64,000 nt of DNA, taken from positions 1,632,001-1,696,000 of the forward strand of contig NZ_QKWY01000001.1 of the NCBI RefSeq assembly GCF_003248355.1. Direction: 5' to 3'. Made by a program: the position numbers and the translations under genes. This DNA comes from Streptomyces sp. AC1-42W. GTDB lineage: Bacteria; Actinomycetota; Actinomycetes; Streptomycetales; Streptomycetaceae. Below, in pieces: positions 37,412 through 46,866 of this stretch (its first letter is position 1; each line of letters opens with the position of its first letter). Below the pieces are notes generated by a model. The model was not told the DNA's origin, made no database searches, and saw nothing but the letters and a program-made list of their open reading frames with translations.

Positions 37412-38407
37412 TCAGATCTTGGTGCGGGAGGTGTTGTAGAGCTTGGCGGCGAGGTCGGCGACGTCCTCGGTCGCCATGCTCTTGCCGGTGGTCATGGCCG
37501 CGCCCAGGTCCACGGCGAAGACGATGCCCACGGTGCTGTAGTCGGTCCAGATGCAGACCGGGATGTTCAGCTCCTTGGGCCCCTTCTGGAGCGAGCCGTC
37601 GGCGTCCTTGTTGACCGTCTTGAGCGACTGGCACTTCATCAGGGCGCCGTCGAAGCCCTCCGGCGTGTAGCTCTTCGGGGAGCCGACGAGCGAGACCTCG
37701 CTGTCGCTGTCTCCCTCGTCCTTCGCCATCTCCTCCTTGGCCCCGGCGAAGGCCGCGTCCAGCGTCTTCTCCGGGTCGTCGATCTCGCCCCACAGGCCCT
37801 TGAGCATGAGCATCTTCGTGGTGAGCGGGTTCTTCTCCATGTCCCCGCTGGCGTAGGAGCCGCTGGCCTCGACGGGCGACTTGATGCCCATCTCCTCGGC
37901 CTCGGTCTTGTCCTTGCCGGTCAGCGGCCCCGTCTTGTTGTCGGAGTCGGACTTGTCCTGCTTGTAGTCGCCCACCGACTCCGGCAGGGTCAGCTTGTAG
38001 CCCTTGGTGGAGCTGGCCACGGAGCTGCTGCCGCCGCCCGAGGTGAAGTAGTACACCCCGCCGCCGATGACCGCGAGGGCCAGCACCGCCGCGCCGATGA
38101 CCAGGCCCGTCTTCTTCTTCGCCGGGGCCGGCGGCGGGAAGCCCGGCTGCTGGCCGTAGGGCTGCTGGCCGTACGGGGGAGTGGGCGGCTGCTGGCCGTA
38201 CGGGCCGGGCTGCTGGGCCGGCGGGTAGCCGTAACCGGGCTGGGGCGGTTGCTGGGGCGGGACGCCCTGGGGGGCCTGCTGCGGGTAGCCGTAGCCGGGC
38301 TGGCCCTGCGGCGGCTGACCGCCGTACGGGCCCGGCTGCTGGCCGTACGGTCCGGGCTGGCCCTGCGGCGGCTGGCCACCGTACGGGCCCGGCTGGTTGT
38401 AGCTCAT
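37412..38407 (-). CDS. Single-pass membrane protein with Pro/Gln/Gly/Tyr-rich N-terminus
   Basis: A 331-residue protein of unknown function. Residues 1-100 are low-complexity with repeated GPYGQQPGPYGG and PQGQPG units, probably disordered and cytoplasmic. A single transmembrane helix follows (about 101-120, GLVIGAAVLALAVIGGGVYYF). The C-terminal domain (about 130-331), presumably outside the cell, has two cysteines (MKCQSL, PVCIWTD) that could form a disulfide. The overall form is common in actinobacteria. The ATG at 38407 has AGGGGA eight bases upstream. Confidence 0.82.
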   Translation of the reverse strand: MSYNQPGPYGGQPPQGQPGPYGQQPGPYGGQPPQGQPGYGYPQQAPQGVPPQQPPQPGYGYPPAQQPGPYGQQPPTPPYGQQPYGQQPGFPPPAPAKKKTGLVIGAAVLALAVIGGGVYYFTSGGGSSSVASSTKGYKLTLPESVGDYKQDKSDSDNKTGPLTGKDKTEAEEMGIKSPVEASGSYASGDMEKNPLTTKMLMLKGLWGEIDDPEKTLDAAFAGAKEEMAKDEGDSDSEVSLVGSPKSYTPEGFDGALMKCQSLKTVNKDADGSLQKGPKELNIPVCIWTDYSTVGIVFAVDLGAAMTTGKSMATEDVADLAAKLYNTSRTKI

Positions 38408-38534
38408 CTGCGGTGTCCCCTGTTCGTGAAACTTACGCGTTGCGAACATCCTGACCCAAGCCCCGCGCGCGCGGACCACCGGGAGGCACACCGTTACGGA
38501 ACAAACCGGTTTCGGGTCACTCCTGTGACGGCCC

Positions 38535-38540
38535 TAAACT
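38535..38540 (+). promoter_or_regulatory. Leaderless -10 box of valS
   Basis: TAAACT fits TANNNT and stands six bases before the GTG start at 38547. No RBS is present, so the mRNA is probably leaderless and no T-box leader can be involved. Confidence 0.6.
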
Positions 38541-38546
38541 GTCCGC

Positions 38547-41168
38547 GTGACCGAGAATCCAACGCAGCAGCCAGCCAGCAACCCCGAACTGCCGACCCAG
38601 TACACGCCGGCCGAGGTAGAGGGGAAGCTGTACGAGCGCTGGGTAGAACGCGGTTACTTCGAGGCGGACGCCAAGAGCGACAAGCCGCCGTTCACCATCG
38701 TGATCCCGCCGCCCAACGTCACCGGCTCCCTGCACCTGGGCCACGCCTTCGAGCACACGCTGATCGACGCCCTCGTCCGCCGCAAGCGCATGCAGGGCTA
38801 CGAGGCGCTGTATCAGCCCGGCATGGACCACGCCGGCATCGCCACCCAGAACGTCGTCGAGCGCGAGCTCGCCAAGGAGGGCAAGTCCCGCCACGACCTG
38901 GGCCGCGAGGCGTTCGTCGAGCGGGTCTGGCAGTGGAGGAACGAGTCCGGCGGCCAGATCTCCGGCCAGATGCGCCGCCTCGGCGAGGGCGTCGACTGGT
39001 CCCGCGAGCGCTTCACGATGGACGAGGGCCTGTCCAAGGCCGTCCAGACCATCTTCAAGCGCATGTACGACGACGGGCTGATCTACCGCCGCGAGCGCAT
39101 CGTCAACTGGTGCCCCCGCTGTCTCACCGCGATCTCGGACATCGAGGTCGAGTACCAGGAGGACGACGGCGAGCTGGTCTCCATGACCTACGGCGACGGC
39201 GAGGAGACCATCGTCGTCGCCACCACCCGCGCCGAGACGATGCTCGGTGACACCGCCGTCGCCGTCCACCCCGACGACGAGCGGTACCGGCACCTGGTCG
39301 GCAAGCAGATCAAGCTGCCGCTGACCGACCGTACGATCCCGGTCGTCGCGGACCACCACGTCGACCCCTCGTTCGGCACCGGTGCCGTCAAGGTCACGCC
39401 CGCCCACGACCCGAACGACTTCGAGATCGGTCTGCGCCACGGCCTGCCGTTCCTCACGGTCCTCGACGAGCGCGCCGTCATCACCGTCCCCGGGCCCTTC
39501 GAGGGCCTGGACCGGATGGAGGCCCGCTCCGCCATCGTCGCCGCCCTGCGCGCCGAGGGCCGGATCGTCGCCGAGAAGCGGCCCTACGTCCATTCCGTGG
39601 GCCACTGCTCGCGCTGCAAGACCACCGTCGAGCCCCGGCTCTCCATGCAGTGGTGGGTCAAGGTCGCCCCGCTCGCGAAGGCGGCCGGTGACGCCGTCCG
39701 CGACGGCAAGGTCAAGATCCACCCGCAGGAGATGGAGAAGCGGTACTTCGACTGGGTCGACAACCTCCACGACTGGTGCATCTCGCGCCAGCTCTGGTGG
39801 GGCCACCGCATTCCCGTCTGGCACGGACCGGACGGCGAGATGGTCTGCGTCGGCCCCGACGAGCAGCCGCCCACCGGCGAGGGCTGGACCCAGGACAGCG
39901 ACGTCCTGGACACCTGGTTCTCCTCCGGCCTGTGGCCGTTCTCCACGCTCGGCTGGCCCGAACAGACCGAGAGCCTCGCGAAGTTCTACCCGAACTCCGT
40001 CCTGGTCACCGGCTACGACATCCTCTTCTTCTGGGTCGCCCGGATGATGATGTTCGGCCTGTACATCAACGAGGACGTCCCGCCGTTCGAGTCCATCGTG
40101 CTGCACGGCATGGTCCGCGACGAGCACGGCAAGAAGATGTCGAAGTCCTTCGGCAACGTCGTCAACCCGCTGGACTGGATGGACAAGTACGGCTCCGACG
40201 CGCTGCGCTTCACGCTCGCGCGCGGCGCCAACCCGGGCACCGACGTCCCGATCGGCGAGGACTGGGTCCAGGGTTCCGCGAAGTTCTCCAACAAGATCTG
40301 GAACGCGACCCGGTTCGCCCTGATGAACGGGGCGACGATCGAGGGCGAGCTGCCGTCCGCCGACGAGATGTCGGTGACCGACCGCTGGATTCTGTCCCGC
40401 CTCAACAAGACGGTCGCCGAAGTCGACGCGTATTACGACGACTACCAGTTCTCCAAGCTCAGCGAGGCGCTGCGGCACTTCGCCTGGGACGAGGTCTTCG
40501 ACTGGTACGTCGAGCTGTCCAAGACCACGTTCTTCGGCGGCGGCCGTCCGGCCGAGGTCTCCGGCCGGGTCCTGGGCGAGGTCCTCGACGTGATGCTGCG
40601 CCTGCTGCACCCCGTCGTCCCCTTCGTCACCGAGACCCTCTGGACCGCGCTCACCGGCCGCGAGTCCGTCGTCGTCGCCGACTGGCCGCAGGACTCCGGC
40701 TTCCGCGACGACGCCGCCGAGCGGGAGATCGAGCTCGTCCAGCAGGTCGTCACCGAGGTCCGCCGCTTCCGCTCCGACCAGGGCCTCCAGCCCGGCCAGA
40801 AGGTCCCGGCCGAGCTGACCCTGACCGGTACGCCGCTCGTCCCGCACGAGACGGCCATGCGGCAGCTCCTGCGGCTCCAGCCCGCCGGGGACGGCTTCCA
40901 GGCCACCGCGTCGCTGCCCGTCGCCGGTGCCACCGTCGCGCTCGACCTGTCGGGCACCATCGACGTGGCCGCCGAGCGCAAGCGGCTGACGAAGGACTTG
41001 GAGGCGGCCAAGAAGGAGGTCGCCCAGGCCGGCGCCAAGCTCGGCAACGAGGCGTTCCTGGCCAAGGCCCCGGACAACGTGGTCGACAAGATCCGCGGCC
41101 GGCTCGCCAAGGCCGAGGCCGACATCGAGCGGATCACCGGCCAGCTGGCGGGCCTCCCGCAGGCCTGA
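38547..41168 (+). CDS. valS: Valyl-tRNA synthetase
   Basis: Charges tRNA-Val. The 873-residue class I enzyme has the HIGH-type motif HLGH in [14 protein letters not shown] (near 58), the editing CP1 domain (about 200-350, [13 protein letters not shown]), and KMSKS in KKMSKSFGN (near 530). The anticodon-binding domain and a C-terminal coiled coil (about 810-873, rich in Lys, Glu and Ala) complete it. GTG start, leaderless by position of the -10 box. Followed by a terminator hairpin before folC. Confidence 0.97.
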   Translation: MTENPTQQPASNPELPTQYTPAEVEGKLYERWVERGYFEADAKSDKPPFTIVIPPPNVTGSLHLGHAFEHTLIDALVRRKRMQGYEALYQPGMDHAGIATQNVVERELAKEGKSRHDLGREAFVERVWQWRNESGGQISGQMRRLGEGVDWSRERFTMDEGLSKAVQTIFKRMYDDGLIYRRERIVNWCPRCLTAISDIEVEYQEDDGELVSMTYGDGEETIVVATTRAETMLGDTAVAVHPDDERYRHLVGKQIKLPLTDRTIPVVADHHVDPSFGTGAVKVTPAHDPNDFEIGLRHGLPFLTVLDERAVITVPGPFEGLDRMEARSAIVAALRAEGRIVAEKRPYVHSVGHCSRCKTTVEPRLSMQWWVKVAPLAKAAGDAVRDGKVKIHPQEMEKRYFDWVDNLHDWCISRQLWWGHRIPVWHGPDGEMVCVGPDEQPPTGEGWTQDSDVLDTWFSSGLWPFSTLGWPEQTESLAKFYPNSVLVTGYDILFFWVARMMMFGLYINEDVPPFESIVLHGMVRDEHGKKMSKSFGNVVNPLDWMDKYGSDALRFTLARGANPGTDVPIGEDWVQGSAKFSNKIWNATRFALMNGATIEGELPSADEMSVTDRWILSRLNKTVAEVDAYYDDYQFSKLSEALRHFAWDEVFDWYVELSKTTFFGGGRPAEVSGRVLGEVLDVMLRLLHPVVPFVTETLWTALTGRESVVVADWPQDSGFRDDAAEREIELVQQVVTEVRRFRSDQGLQPGQKVPAELTLTGTPLVPHETAMRQLLRLQPAGDGFQATASLPVAGATVALDLSGTIDVAAERKRLTKDLEAAKKEVAQAGAKLGNEAFLAKAPDNVVDKIRGRLAKAEADIERITGQLAGLPQA

Positions 41169-41183
41169 CCCGTACCGCACACC

Positions 41184-41231
41184 GCGGAGCCCCCGCACCC
41201 CGGCGAGAGCCGGGCGGCGCGGGGGCTCCGC
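41184..41231 (+). terminator. Terminator after valS
   Basis: A 13-base-pair stem (GCGGAGCCCCCGC at 41184-41196 with its complement at 41219-41231). The 22-base loop itself contains a smaller CCGG-type hairpin. Confidence 0.8.
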
Positions 41232-41276
41232 GATGTCCGGGCGCGGGCGGCTGCGCGCGATGTCGGAGGCCATCCG

Positions 41277-41282
41277 TAGACT
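41277..41282 (+). promoter_or_regulatory. Leaderless -10 box of folC
   Basis: TAGACT fits TANNNT and lies seven bases before the GTG at 41290, which lacks an RBS. The position supports this GTG over the more upstream ATG at 41233, which lies close to the terminator. Confidence 0.55.
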
Positions 41283-41289
41283 GGGGCCC

Positions 41290-42810
41290 GTGAGTGAGCC
41301 CCGCCCCGACCGGCCCGACGCGTCCGACCCCGACGACACCTTCGCGGAGATCGTCGACGAAGCGACCCAGCGCGACCCCGACCTGGCGGTGATCGAGGCC
41401 GGCAGCCGCACGCTGCGCGCCGCCTCGGGGCCGCCGCCCGGCGACGAGGTCCCCACCCGCCCCGCCGACCCGGAGGTCGACAAGGCGCTGCGCGCGGTGG
41501 AGCAGGAGCTCGCCGGGCGCTGGGGCGAGACCAAGCTGGAGCCGTCCGTCACCCGCATCGCCGCCCTGATGGACGTCCTGGGCGACCCGCAGCGCGCGTA
41601 CCCCTCGATCCACATCACCGGCACCAACGGCAAGACGAGCACCGCCCGCATGGTCGAGGCCCTGCTCGGCGCCTTCGACCTGCGCACCGGCCGGTACACC
41701 TCGCCGCACGTGCAGTCGATCACCGAGCGGATCAGCCTGGACGGCGCCCCCATCGACGCCGAGCGGTTCATCTCCACGTACGAGGACATCAAGCCGTACG
41801 TCGAGATGGTCGACTCCCGGCAGCCCTACCGGCTGTCCTTCTTCGAGGTGCTCACGGGCATGGCGTACGCGGCCTTCGCCGACGCGCCGGTCGACGTCGC
41901 CGTCGTCGAGGTCGGCATGGGCGGCACCTGGGACGCGACCAACGTCATCGACGCCCAGGTCGCCGTCGTCACCCCGATCGCGCTCGACCACACCGACCGC
42001 CTGGGCTCCACGCCGGGCGAGATCGCCACGGAGAAGTCCGGAATCATCAAGCAGGACGCCACGGTCATCCTCGCCCAGCAGCCGGTGGACGCCGCCCAGG
42101 TCATGCTGAAGAAGGCCGTCGAGGTGGACGCCACCGTGGCCCGCGAGGGCATGGAGTTCGGCGTGGTCTCCCGCGAGATCGCGGTCGGCGGCCAGCTGCT
42201 GACGCTGCGCGGCCTCGGCGGCGAGTACCCGGAGGTCTTCCTCCCGCTGTACGGCGCCCACCAGGCGCACAACGCGGTGGTGGCGCTCTGCGCGGTCGAG
42301 GCGTTCTTCGGCGTCGGCGCCGAGCAGCCCGGCTCGCTCGACCCGGACATCGTGCGCGCCGCGTTCGCCTCGGTGCGCTCGCCCGGCCGGCTGGAGGTCG
42401 TGCGCTCCAGCCCGACCGTCATCCTGGACGCCGCCCACAACCCGGCCGGCGCCCGCGCCACCGCCGAGGGGATCTCCGAGGCGTTCGGCTTCTCCCGGCT
42501 GATCGGGGTCGTCGGCGTCAGCGGCGACAAGGACGTGCGGGGCCTCCTGGAGGCGTTCGAGCCGATCTTCGCCGAGGTCGTCGTCACCCGGAACTCCACC
42601 GAGCGCGCCATGGACGCCGACACCCTCGCGGCCATCGCCGTCGAGGTCTTCGGCCACGACCGGGTGCAGGTCGAACCCCGGCTCGACGACGCCCTGGAGG
42701 CGGCGATCACGCTGGCCGAGGAAGAGGACGAGTACGCGGGCGCCGGAGTCCTGGTGACCGGCTCGGTGATCACGGTCGGCGAGGCCCGGCTGCTCCTGGG
42801 AAGGCGCTGA
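41290..42810 (+). CDS. folC: Folylpolyglutamate synthase / dihydrofolate synthase
   Basis: Adds glutamate to dihydropteroate or folates. The protein (506 residues from the GTG at 41290) has a Mur-ligase fold with the P-loop HITGTNGKTSTA (near 112), the folate-synthase signature LDHTDRLGST and the C-terminal motif LDAAHNPAGA. The first 75 residues are an acidic, Pro-rich extension not found in the shorter Escherichia coli enzyme. The DUF4233 gene follows four bases after the stop, and ndk after that, so the three form an operon. Confidence 0.95.
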   Translation: MSEPRPDRPDASDPDDTFAEIVDEATQRDPDLAVIEAGSRTLRAASGPPPGDEVPTRPADPEVDKALRAVEQELAGRWGETKLEPSVTRIAALMDVLGDPQRAYPSIHITGTNGKTSTARMVEALLGAFDLRTGRYTSPHVQSITERISLDGAPIDAERFISTYEDIKPYVEMVDSRQPYRLSFFEVLTGMAYAAFADAPVDVAVVEVGMGGTWDATNVIDAQVAVVTPIALDHTDRLGSTPGEIATEKSGIIKQDATVILAQQPVDAAQVMLKKAVEVDATVAREGMEFGVVSREIAVGGQLLTLRGLGGEYPEVFLPLYGAHQAHNAVVALCAVEAFFGVGAEQPGSLDPDIVRAAFASVRSPGRLEVVRSSPTVILDAAHNPAGARATAEGISEAFGFSRLIGVVGVSGDKDVRGLLEAFEPIFAEVVVTRNSTERAMDADTLAAIAVEVFGHDRVQVEPRLDDALEAAITLAEEEDEYAGAGVLVTGSVITVGEARLLLGRR

Positions 42811-42813
42811 CCC

Positions 42814-43173
42814 ATGCGCACGCTCTGTGCTTCCACGCTGATCGGCGAGTTCTTCGTGATCGGGTTCGCCGGACTCGTCGCCATGAAGTCCGACGACCTG
42901 ACCGGCGCCACGGTCTGGACGGTGTGCGGCATCGGGATGCTGTTCTCCCTGCTGCTCTGCGGCATGATCACCCGGCCCGGCGGCGTCCAGCTCGGCTGGG
43001 CGCTCCAGGTCGCGCTGCTCGCGAGCGGCCTCGTGATCCCGATGATGTACATCCTGGGCCTCGCCTTCGGCGCGCTGTGGTGGGCCTCGGTGCACTACGG
43101 CCGCCGCATCGACGAGGTGAAGGCCCGGTGGGCGGCGGCCCAGGCCGAGGCGGGGACACCCGCCGGCGGCTGA
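42814..43173 (+). CDS. DUF4233 small membrane protein
   Basis: A 119-residue protein with three to four predicted helices (about 5-23, 32-52, 60-80), belonging to the DUF4233 family that in actinobacteria nearly always sits between folC and ndk. The C-terminal 35 residues are charged and cytoplasmic (RRIDEVKARWAAA). The ATG at 42814 is three bases after the folC stop, with GGAAGG upstream, so translation is coupled. Function unknown; the fixed position suggests a link to folate or nucleotide supply, or simply shared expression. Confidence 0.88.
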   Translation: MRTLCASTLIGEFFVIGFAGLVAMKSDDLTGATVWTVCGIGMLFSLLLCGMITRPGGVQLGWALQVALLASGLVIPMMYILGLAFGALWWASVHYGRRIDEVKARWAAAQAEAGTPAGG

Positions 43174-43267
43174 TCCCGCCCCCACCACGGCAAACCCGGC
43201 CGCGGCGCCCCCGCCCGGCCCCTGTAATGTCGCCTCACCGCACCCGTATGCCTTCAAGGAGCCGCAG

Positions 43268-43681
43268 ATGACCCAGCGCACCCTCGTTCTTCTCAAGCCC
43301 GACGCCGTCCGTCGCGGTCTGGTCGGCGAGATCGTCGGCCGCATCGAGCGCAAGGCCGGCTGGAAGATCACGGCGCTGGAGCTGCGTACCCTGGACCGCG
43401 CCACGCTGGAGCAGCACTACGCGGAGCACGTGGGCCGCCCGTTCTACGAGCCGCTCATGGAGTTCATGCAGTCCGGCCCGGCCGTCGCGCTGGTGGTCGA
43501 GGGCGAGCGGGTCATCGAGGGCGTCCGCACGCTGGCCGGCCCCACCGACCCGATCGCCGCCGCGCCCGGCTCCATCCGCGGCGACTTCGGCACGATCACC
43601 CGTGAGAACCTCATCCACGCATCGGACTCCGAGGAGTCCGCAGAGCGGGAAATGAAGCTGTTCTTTCCGGGTCTTTCCTGA
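43268..43681 (+). CDS. ndk: Nucleoside diphosphate kinase
   Basis: Transfers phosphate from ATP to other nucleoside diphosphates. The 137-residue protein starts TQRTLVLLKPDAVRRGL and has the phospho-accepting His in ENLIHASDS (near 117). AAGGAG lies before the ATG at 43268. It is the last gene of the folC-DUF4233-ndk group and ends at a palindromic terminator. Confidence 0.97.
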   Translation: MTQRTLVLLKPDAVRRGLVGEIVGRIERKAGWKITALELRTLDRATLEQHYAEHVGRPFYEPLMEFMQSGPAVALVVEGERVIEGVRTLAGPTDPIAAAPGSIRGDFGTITRENLIHASDSEESAEREMKLFFPGLS

Positions 43682-43713
43682 ATCGCACTCAGCCGAACAG
43701 CGCTCATGACCTG

Positions 43714-43739
43714 GGGCGACCGAATTAATTCGGTCGCCC
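43714..43739 (+). terminator. Terminator after ndk
   Basis: A perfect 26-base palindrome, GGGCGACCGAATT followed by its complement, ending in CCTTCGG. It forms an 11-base-pair stem with a four-base loop. Confidence 0.8.
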
Positions 43740-43763
43740 TTCGGCATAGGGTGTCCGATCGCG

Positions 43764-43789
43764 GGAACGCATCCCCCCGACGTAACGTC
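43764..43789 (+). promoter_or_regulatory. Possible sigma-E-type promoter upstream of mreB
   Basis: GGAAC at 43764-43768, 17 bases, then CGTC at 43786-43789. This resembles cell-envelope stress (sigma-E) promoters of Streptomyces. It lies about 185 bases before the mreB ATG. A separate TANNNT box (TACGAT, 43864-43869) could serve a housekeeping promoter. Confidence 0.3.
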
Positions 43790-43974
43790 ACCATGAGTGG
43801 AACGGCCACCCGTTCTGCCCAGCAGGGCGGCGTACCCTCGCGCCGTGTCGGTGCAACCGGCACTACGATGGAACCTTCCACGCCCGCAGCGCCCATCCCG
43901 CCCACCAAAACAAGCCACCCGAGCTTTCACTCGGGAAGGCCCGACGCATCCTCATGGGGAACAAGGGGAACTCA

Positions 43975-44994
43975 ATGTCGTTCATCGGCCGTGACATGGC
44001 TATCGACCTCGGGACTGCCAACACGCTGGTGTACGTCAGGGGGCGCGGCATCGTCCTGAACGAGCCGTCCGTCGTGGCCATCAACACCAACACCGGCGGA
44101 ATTCTGGCGGTCGGTGCCGAGGCCAAGAAGATGATCGGCCGTACGCCCGGCAACATCGTCGCCGTACGGCCGCTCAAGGACGGTGTGATCGCCGACTTCG
44201 AGATCACCGAGCGGATGCTCCGCTACTTCATCCTGAAGATCCACAAGCGCCGCTACCTGGCCCGCCCCCGGGTCGTGGTGTGTGTGCCCTCCGGCATCAC
44301 CGGGGTCGAGCGCCGCGCCGTGATCGAGGCGTCCACGCAGGCCGGCGCCCGCCAGGTGCACATCATCGAGGAGCCCATGGCGGCGGCCATCGGCTCCGGC
44401 CTGCCGGTCCACGAGGCGACCGGCAACATGGTCGTCGACATCGGCGGCGGCACCACCGAGGTCGCGGTGATCTCGCTCGGCGGAATCGTCACCGCACAGT
44501 CCATCCGGGTGGCCGGCGACGAGCTGGACAACGCGATCATCCAGCACATCAAAAAGGAGTACTCGCTCCTCCTCGGCGAGCGCAGCGCCGAACAGATCAA
44601 GATCACCATCGGCTCGGCGTACGACCTGGAGAAGGACGAGCACACCGAGATCCGCGGCCGCGACCTCGTCTCGGGCCTGCCCAAGACCGTCGTCATCTCG
44701 GCCGGCGAGGTCCGCAAGGCCATCGAGGAGCCGGTCAACGCGATCGTGGACGCGGTCAAGACGACGCTCGACAAGTGCCCGCCGGAGCTGTCCGGCGACG
44801 TCATGGACCGCGGCATCGTCCTCACCGGCGGCGGCGCGCTGCTGCGCGGGCTCGACGAGCGGCTGCGCAACGAGACCGGCATGCCGATCCACATCGCCGA
44901 GGACCCGCTGGACTCGGTGGCGCTCGGCTCCGGCAAGTGCGTCGAGGAGTTCGAGGCGCTCCAGCAGGTGCTGGACGCCCAGCCCCGACGGTAG
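43975..44994 (+). CDS. mreB: Rod-shape-determining actin homologue MreB
   Basis: Cytoplasmic actin-like ATPase; in Streptomyces it is needed for spore wall integrity rather than vegetative growth. The 339-residue protein has the phosphate-1 loop [11 protein letters not shown] (near 10), phosphate-2 [13 protein letters not shown] (near 158) and the adenosine motif [12 protein letters not shown] (near 283). The ATG at 43975 has AAGGGGAA upstream. It is the first gene of mreB-mreC-mreD-pbp2-rodA. Confidence 0.97.
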   Translation: MSFIGRDMAIDLGTANTLVYVRGRGIVLNEPSVVAINTNTGGILAVGAEAKKMIGRTPGNIVAVRPLKDGVIADFEITERMLRYFILKIHKRRYLARPRVVVCVPSGITGVERRAVIEASTQAGARQVHIIEEPMAAAIGSGLPVHEATGNMVVDIGGGTTEVAVISLGGIVTAQSIRVAGDELDNAIIQHIKKEYSLLLGERSAEQIKITIGSAYDLEKDEHTEIRGRDLVSGLPKTVVISAGEVRKAIEEPVNAIVDAVKTTLDKCPPELSGDVMDRGIVLTGGGALLRGLDERLRNETGMPIHIAEDPLDSVALGSGKCVEEFEALQQVLDAQPRR

Positions 44995-45102
44995 CGACCC
45001 CACGGCCCTCCGCGCGGACGCTGCCGCTCCGTGCGGAGGGACGCGGAGGAACGTTGATATACAGGCACGAACATTCCTACGAGGAAGGCACGGCCGCCGC
45101 AC

Positions 45103-46131
45103 GTGAGGGACACACGAGAGAGCCGGCTGCTCCTGGTGCTGCTGATCGTCATCGCGTTCGCACTGATCACGGTGGACATCCGGGGCGGTGAGGGCTCACC
45201 GGTGGACGGCGCCCGGCAGGCCGCCGCCACGGTGTTCGGCCCTGTGGAGAACGGCGTGGCGTCGGCGGTGGATCCGGTGGGCAACGCCATAGGGGCGGTC
45301 CGCGCCTCCGGCTCCCGGCACGACAAGATCGCCGCCCTGGAGAAGGAGAACGCCGAGCTGAAGGCGAGCCTCGGCAGCGACGACCGCAACCGCAGCCGGG
45401 TCCGCCAGCTCGACGCGCTGCTCAAGAAGTCGGCCACCGGCCAGTACGGCATCAAGGCGGCCGAGGTCATCGCCATAGGAGCGGCCCAGGGCTTCTCCTG
45501 GACGGTCACCATCGACGCCGGCTCCAAGGACGGCGTCAAGCGCGACATGACCGTCCTCAACGGGGACGGGCTCGTCGGCCGCGTCACCACGGTCGGCCCG
45601 GACACCGCCACGGTGCTCCTCGCCAACGACCCCGACTTCACCGTGGGCACCCGGATGGAGGCCACCGACGAACTCGGCTTCGCCACCGGCCAGGGCACCC
45701 GCCCGCTCGCGGTGCAGTTCCTGAACGGCAAGGCCAGGGTCAAGAAGGGCGACCGGCTCGTCACCTTCGGCTCCAGCAAGGACAAGCCGTTCGTGCCCGG
45801 CGTCCCGGTCGGCGAGGTCGTCCGGGTGGACCCCTCCGGCGGTGACCTCACCCGCACCGTCTACGTCCGCCCGTACGTCTCCTTCACCAAGCTCGACATC
45901 GTCGGCATCGTCGTCCAGGCCCCGCGCACGGACCCGCGCGACATGGTCCTGCCGAAGAAGCCGAAGGCGCCCGCCAAGCCGAAGCCCACCCCGACCGTCA
46001 CCGTCACCATCTCGCCCAACGGCGACATCGTCGACACCGAGGGCAACGTGGTCGGCAACATCCACGAGAGCCCCGACCCCAGCGCGAACGCCACCCCGGG
46101 CGCCGGCGACGCGGCCGACGAACAGAGGTAG
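45103..46131 (+). CDS. mreC: Cell-shape protein MreC
   Basis: Bitopic membrane protein of the spore-wall elongation machinery. It has 342 residues, with an N-terminal membrane anchor (about 8-25, LLLVLLIVIAFALITVDI), a coiled coil (about 65-100, IAALEKENAELKASL) and the MreC beta domain (about 115-265). The C-terminal tail (about 280-342) is Pro/Lys/Thr-rich and ends in an acidic segment, which is longer than usual. The GTG at 45103 has GAGGAAGG, but 14 bases away, so the start is slightly uncertain. Confidence 0.94.
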   Translation: MRDTRESRLLLVLLIVIAFALITVDIRGGEGSPVDGARQAAATVFGPVENGVASAVDPVGNAIGAVRASGSRHDKIAALEKENAELKASLGSDDRNRSRVRQLDALLKKSATGQYGIKAAEVIAIGAAQGFSWTVTIDAGSKDGVKRDMTVLNGDGLVGRVTTVGPDTATVLLANDPDFTVGTRMEATDELGFATGQGTRPLAVQFLNGKARVKKGDRLVTFGSSKDKPFVPGVPVGEVVRVDPSGGDLTRTVYVRPYVSFTKLDIVGIVVQAPRTDPRDMVLPKKPKAPAKPKPTPTVTVTISPNGDIVDTEGNVVGNIHESPDPSANATPGAGDAADEQR

Positions 46132-46142
46132 AGCTGATTCCC

Positions 46143-46808
46143 ATGCACGTCAACCGGACCCTGCTCTCCATCGTTCTGGTCGTCTTCGCCCTGGTCGTCC
46201 AGGTGTCCGTGCTGGCCCGGCTCCAGCTGCCCGGCGCCGTGCCCGACCTGCTGCTGATGGTCGTCCTCGGCCTCGCCTTCGTGTACGGACACGTCGCCGG
46301 CGCCCTCATCGGCTTCGGCGCCGGACTGCTCGCCGACCTGGCGCCCCCGGCCGACCACGCCGCCGGCCGCTACGCCCTCGTGCTGTGCGTCATCGGCTAC
46401 CTCGCGGGCCTGGCCCGGCCGGAGAACGGGCAGCTCAAGTCCGCGTTCCTGCCGATGGCGGTGGTCGTCGCGGCGGCGATCGGCACGACCCTGCTGTACG
46501 CGGGCGTCGGCGCGCTCGTCGGCGACACCGCCGCCCGCCACGTCGGCCTGGGCAGCCTGCTGTTCACCGCCGCCGTCTACGACCTGCTGCTCGCGCCGTT
46601 CACCGTGCCGCTGATCATGGCGCTCGCCAGACGTACCGTGAACGACCCCGTCGCCGAGTCCTCCTCGGGCCACGGCGACGTGGCGGCCGGCTGGCTGGCG
46701 TCGGGCACCGGGCTGCGGATCGGCAGCCAGCGCGGCGGACTGCGCGTCAAGGCGGCCCGCAACCGGGCCGCACGCGCCGGACGGATCAAGGGAGTCAAGC
46801 GACTGTGA
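46143..46808 (+). CDS. mreD: Rod-shape-determining membrane protein MreD
   Basis: A 221-residue integral membrane protein with five to six helices in the first 165 residues. The last 55 residues are hydrophilic and basic (AARNRAARAGRIKGVKRL), an extension typical of streptomycete MreD. It starts 11 bases after mreC, so the two are co-translated. It links MreC to the transpeptidase and RodA. Confidence 0.92.
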   Translation: MHVNRTLLSIVLVVFALVVQVSVLARLQLPGAVPDLLLMVVLGLAFVYGHVAGALIGFGAGLLADLAPPADHAAGRYALVLCVIGYLAGLARPENGQLKSAFLPMAVVVAAAIGTTLLYAGVGALVGDTAARHVGLGSLLFTAAVYDLLLAPFTVPLIMALARRTVNDPVAESSSGHGDVAAGWLASGTGLRIGSQRGGLRVKAARNRAARAGRIKGVKRL

Positions 46809-46866
46809 GGCTGCGACACTCCGGGCCGCACGGGCCCGGCCCCCGGACCACCACCGGGGGCGCCCC

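Noticed and set aside
38547..38600. T-box riboswitch before valS
   Set aside because: The -10 box lies six bases before the start codon, so there is no leader to hold a T-box.
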